Shown one piece after another: positions 13,620-14,790 of a DNA stretch of 14,790 nucleotides (the stretch's first letter is position 1; every line of letters begins with the position of its first letter). The stretch covers positions 5,415-20,204 of the forward strand of contig QHMQ01000126.1 in assembly GCA_003217835.1 (NCBI GenBank), given 5' to 3'. The notes beneath the pieces were generated by a model. It had not been told where the DNA came from. It was given only the letters and a program-made list of their open reading frames with translations, and ran no database searches. The translations under genes and the position numbers were made by a program. This stretch comes from Verrucomicrobiota bacterium (GTDB lineage Bacteria; Verrucomicrobiota; Verrucomicrobiia; Chthoniobacterales; UBA10450).

Positions 13620-14363
13620 ATGAGCGCCCTCGTTCAACTTGTCGATGTCACGAAAGGCTACACCGACGCACCGGCGCTGCATCCGACGAATCTGTCGATC
13701 GAGCGCGGCAAAACCACGGTCCTAATCGGACCGAGCGGCTGCGGGAAATCGACACTGCTACGAATCATCATTCGGCTGATCGCGCCTGATTCTGGCACAA
13801 TCGATTTCGATGGCTCACAGATTACACCTGCTAACATCGAAATATTGCGTCGCCGCATCGGGTATGTCATTCAGGAAGGCGGCCTTTTCCCACATCTCAC
13901 GGCACACGCAAACATCCTTTTAATGGCGCGCCATCTCGAAAAATCCGACAAAGAAATGCGCACGCGGCTTTCTGAATTGTGCGAGCTGACAAGATTTCCC
14001 GAAAACCTGCTGGCGCGGTACCCGCTTGAACTTTCCGGCGGTCAGCGTCAACGCGTCAGTTTGATGCGGGCATTAATGCTTTCGCCCGAATTATTGCTCC
14101 TCGACGAACCACTCGGCGCGCTCGATCCATTGGTGCGGGCGTCGTTGCAAAAGGATCTCAAAGAAATTTTCGCGCGCTTGCGCCAAACCGCGCTGCTCGT
14201 CACGCATGACCTGGCGGAAGCAGCTTATTTCGGCGACGAAATTGTGCTCATGAATGAAGGCCGCGTTGTCCAGCAAGGTTCGATAACCGATCTTCGCGAA
14301 AGACCGGCCAATCCCTTTGTTTCCGAGTTCATCAACGCGCAACGGAGCGTCGCTCTGGCATGA
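13620..14363 (+). CDS. ABC transporter ATPase, OpuCA/OsmV (osmoprotectant/EgtV-like) family
   Basis: A 247-residue cytoplasmic ATPase of a quaternary-amine importer. Seen: Walker A GPSGCGKST at 37-45; Q-loop region GYVIQEGGLFPH at 81-92, a sequence typical of the ProV/OpuCA/OsmV group; signature LSGGQ at 138-142; Walker B LLLLDE at 158-163; D-loop GALDP; and H-loop His196. It ends after the core with no CBS domains, unlike OpuA/OpuCA proteins that sense ionic strength through them. The ATG at 13620 directly follows the hairpin element. Its stop overlaps the next gene's start (ATGA, 14360-14363). Family members move glycine betaine, choline, carnitine or, for EgtV, ergothioneine. Position after egtBD favours an ergothioneine or hercynine cargo, but this is inference. 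Confidence 0.9.
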   Translation: MSALVQLVDVTKGYTDAPALHPTNLSIERGKTTVLIGPSGCGKSTLLRIIIRLIAPDSGTIDFDGSQITPANIEILRRRIGYVIQEGGLFPHLTAHANILLMARHLEKSDKEMRTRLSELCELTRFPENLLARYPLELSGGQRQRVSLMRALMLSPELLLLDEPLGALDPLVRASLQKDLKEIFARLRQTALLVTHDLAEAAYFGDEIVLMNEGRVVQQGSITDLRERPANPFVSEFINAQRSVALA

Positions 14364-14790
14364 AAAGTTTCGTTCGCCTAACTCTGGTTCTTCTCTTTTT
14401 CAGCGCAACTTTGTGCTTCGCTGCCAATCCAGTTTTAATCGGTTCGAAAAAATTCACCGAATCTTACGTTCTCGGGGAAATTGCCAAGCGCACGCTAAAC
14501 GAAACGGGCATTCCGGCGGAACATCGACAAGGCATGGGCGGCACGATTATCCTTTGGGAAGCGTTACGCGGCGGGCAAATCGACGTCTATCCAGAGTATA
14601 CCGGAACCATCGCGCAAGAAATTCTCAGGACCGAACGGCAATTGTCGGTCCAGGAAATTCGGGATGCGTTGACGAAATTCGGCGTCGGGATGACGGAGCC
14701 GCTTGGTTTTAACAACACCTATGCGCTTGTCATGCGGCGTAAGGACGCGCAACGGCTTGGAATTCGCACGATCGGCGATTTGCGCAAACA
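14360..14790 (+). CDS. Osmoprotectant-type substrate-binding protein (OpuC/OsmF/EgtU-like), partial
   Basis: The first 143 codons of a gene cut by the window end; the frame is open to base 14790. Translation gives a signal peptide (residues 1 to about 21 or 22: charged MKSFVR, hydrophobic LTLVLLFFSATL, then CFAA) followed by the OpuAC-type domain start: PVLIGSKKFTESYVLGEIAK (24-43), a GGT loop at 60-62, and DVYPEYTGT at 75-83, which is characteristic of OpuCC/OsmF. It therefore captures a trimethylammonium-type ligand in the periplasm. It overlaps the ATPase gene by ATGA. The permease is not seen; it may be fused downstream or be a separate gene. The binding-domain-first order differs from EgtU, where membrane helices come first. 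Glycine betaine or choline are alternative ligands. Confidence 0.88.
   Translation, partial: MKSFVRLTLVLLFFSATLCFAANPVLIGSKKFTESYVLGEIAKRTLNETGIPAEHRQGMGGTIILWEALRGGQIDVYPEYTGTIAQEILRTERQLSVQEIRDALTKFGVGMTEPLGFNNTYALVMRRKDAQRLGIRTIGDLRK

Noticed and set aside
1..14790. Mobile element, prophage, CRISPR array or defence island
   Set aside because: No transposase, integrase, cas gene, regularly spaced repeats or terminal inverted repeats are seen; Ku is a chromosomal repair gene here.

Overview
This is a compact chromosomal stretch from a Gram-negative, probably aerobic soil bacterium. The gene mix (EgtB/EgtD, Ku, TatA, a corynebacterial-type GlgA, zinc-free S14 away from a ribosomal cluster), the scarcity of clear Shine-Dalgarno sequences and the use of TTG/GTG starts fit a verrucomicrobial (Chthoniobacterales/Spartobacteria-like) genome. 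That assignment is a low-to-moderate confidence inference, and Acidobacteriota is an alternative. No tRNA, rRNA, CRISPR array or insertion sequence is visible, and no gap exceeds about 120 bases.

Layout. 1-103 holds no supportable gene. 104-1303 (minus) is a GT4 glycogen synthase-like glycosyltransferase. 1402-3792 is a manganese module: mntH and a universal stress protein gene run leftwards, and mntR runs rightwards from the same intergenic region, which carries a palindromic operator candidate and a near-consensus -10. 3773-5383 (minus) pairs a CNNM/CorC-type membrane protein with a small CPXCG cysteine-rich protein. Then come zinc-free ribosomal protein S14 (minus), the end-joining protein Ku (minus), TatA (plus), a small acyl carrier protein (plus) and a second GT4 glycosyltransferase (plus). 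A long LOG-family nucleotide hydrolase and an alpha/beta hydrolase follow on the minus strand.

The most interesting part is 10844-14790 (plus): an acidic protein of unknown function, then egtB, then egtD, then an ABC ATPase and a periplasmic binding protein of the osmoprotectant (OpuC/OsmF) family, cut by the window end. The first three genes are joined by stop/start overlaps (TTGA, ATGA). A structured 81-base gap follows, and the transporter genes are again joined by ATGA. EgtD trimethylates histidine to hercynine and EgtB adds sulfur to it, so the locus makes the ergothioneine skeleton. The adjacent importer belongs to the family that includes the recently described ergothioneine transporter EgtUV. 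I propose that this is a combined ergothioneine (or hercynine) synthesis and transport operon. EgtB has the active-site signature of the cysteine-using type (Tyr-Tyr pair, Phe-Phe in place of Trp-Asp), which fits the lack of egtA and egtC here.
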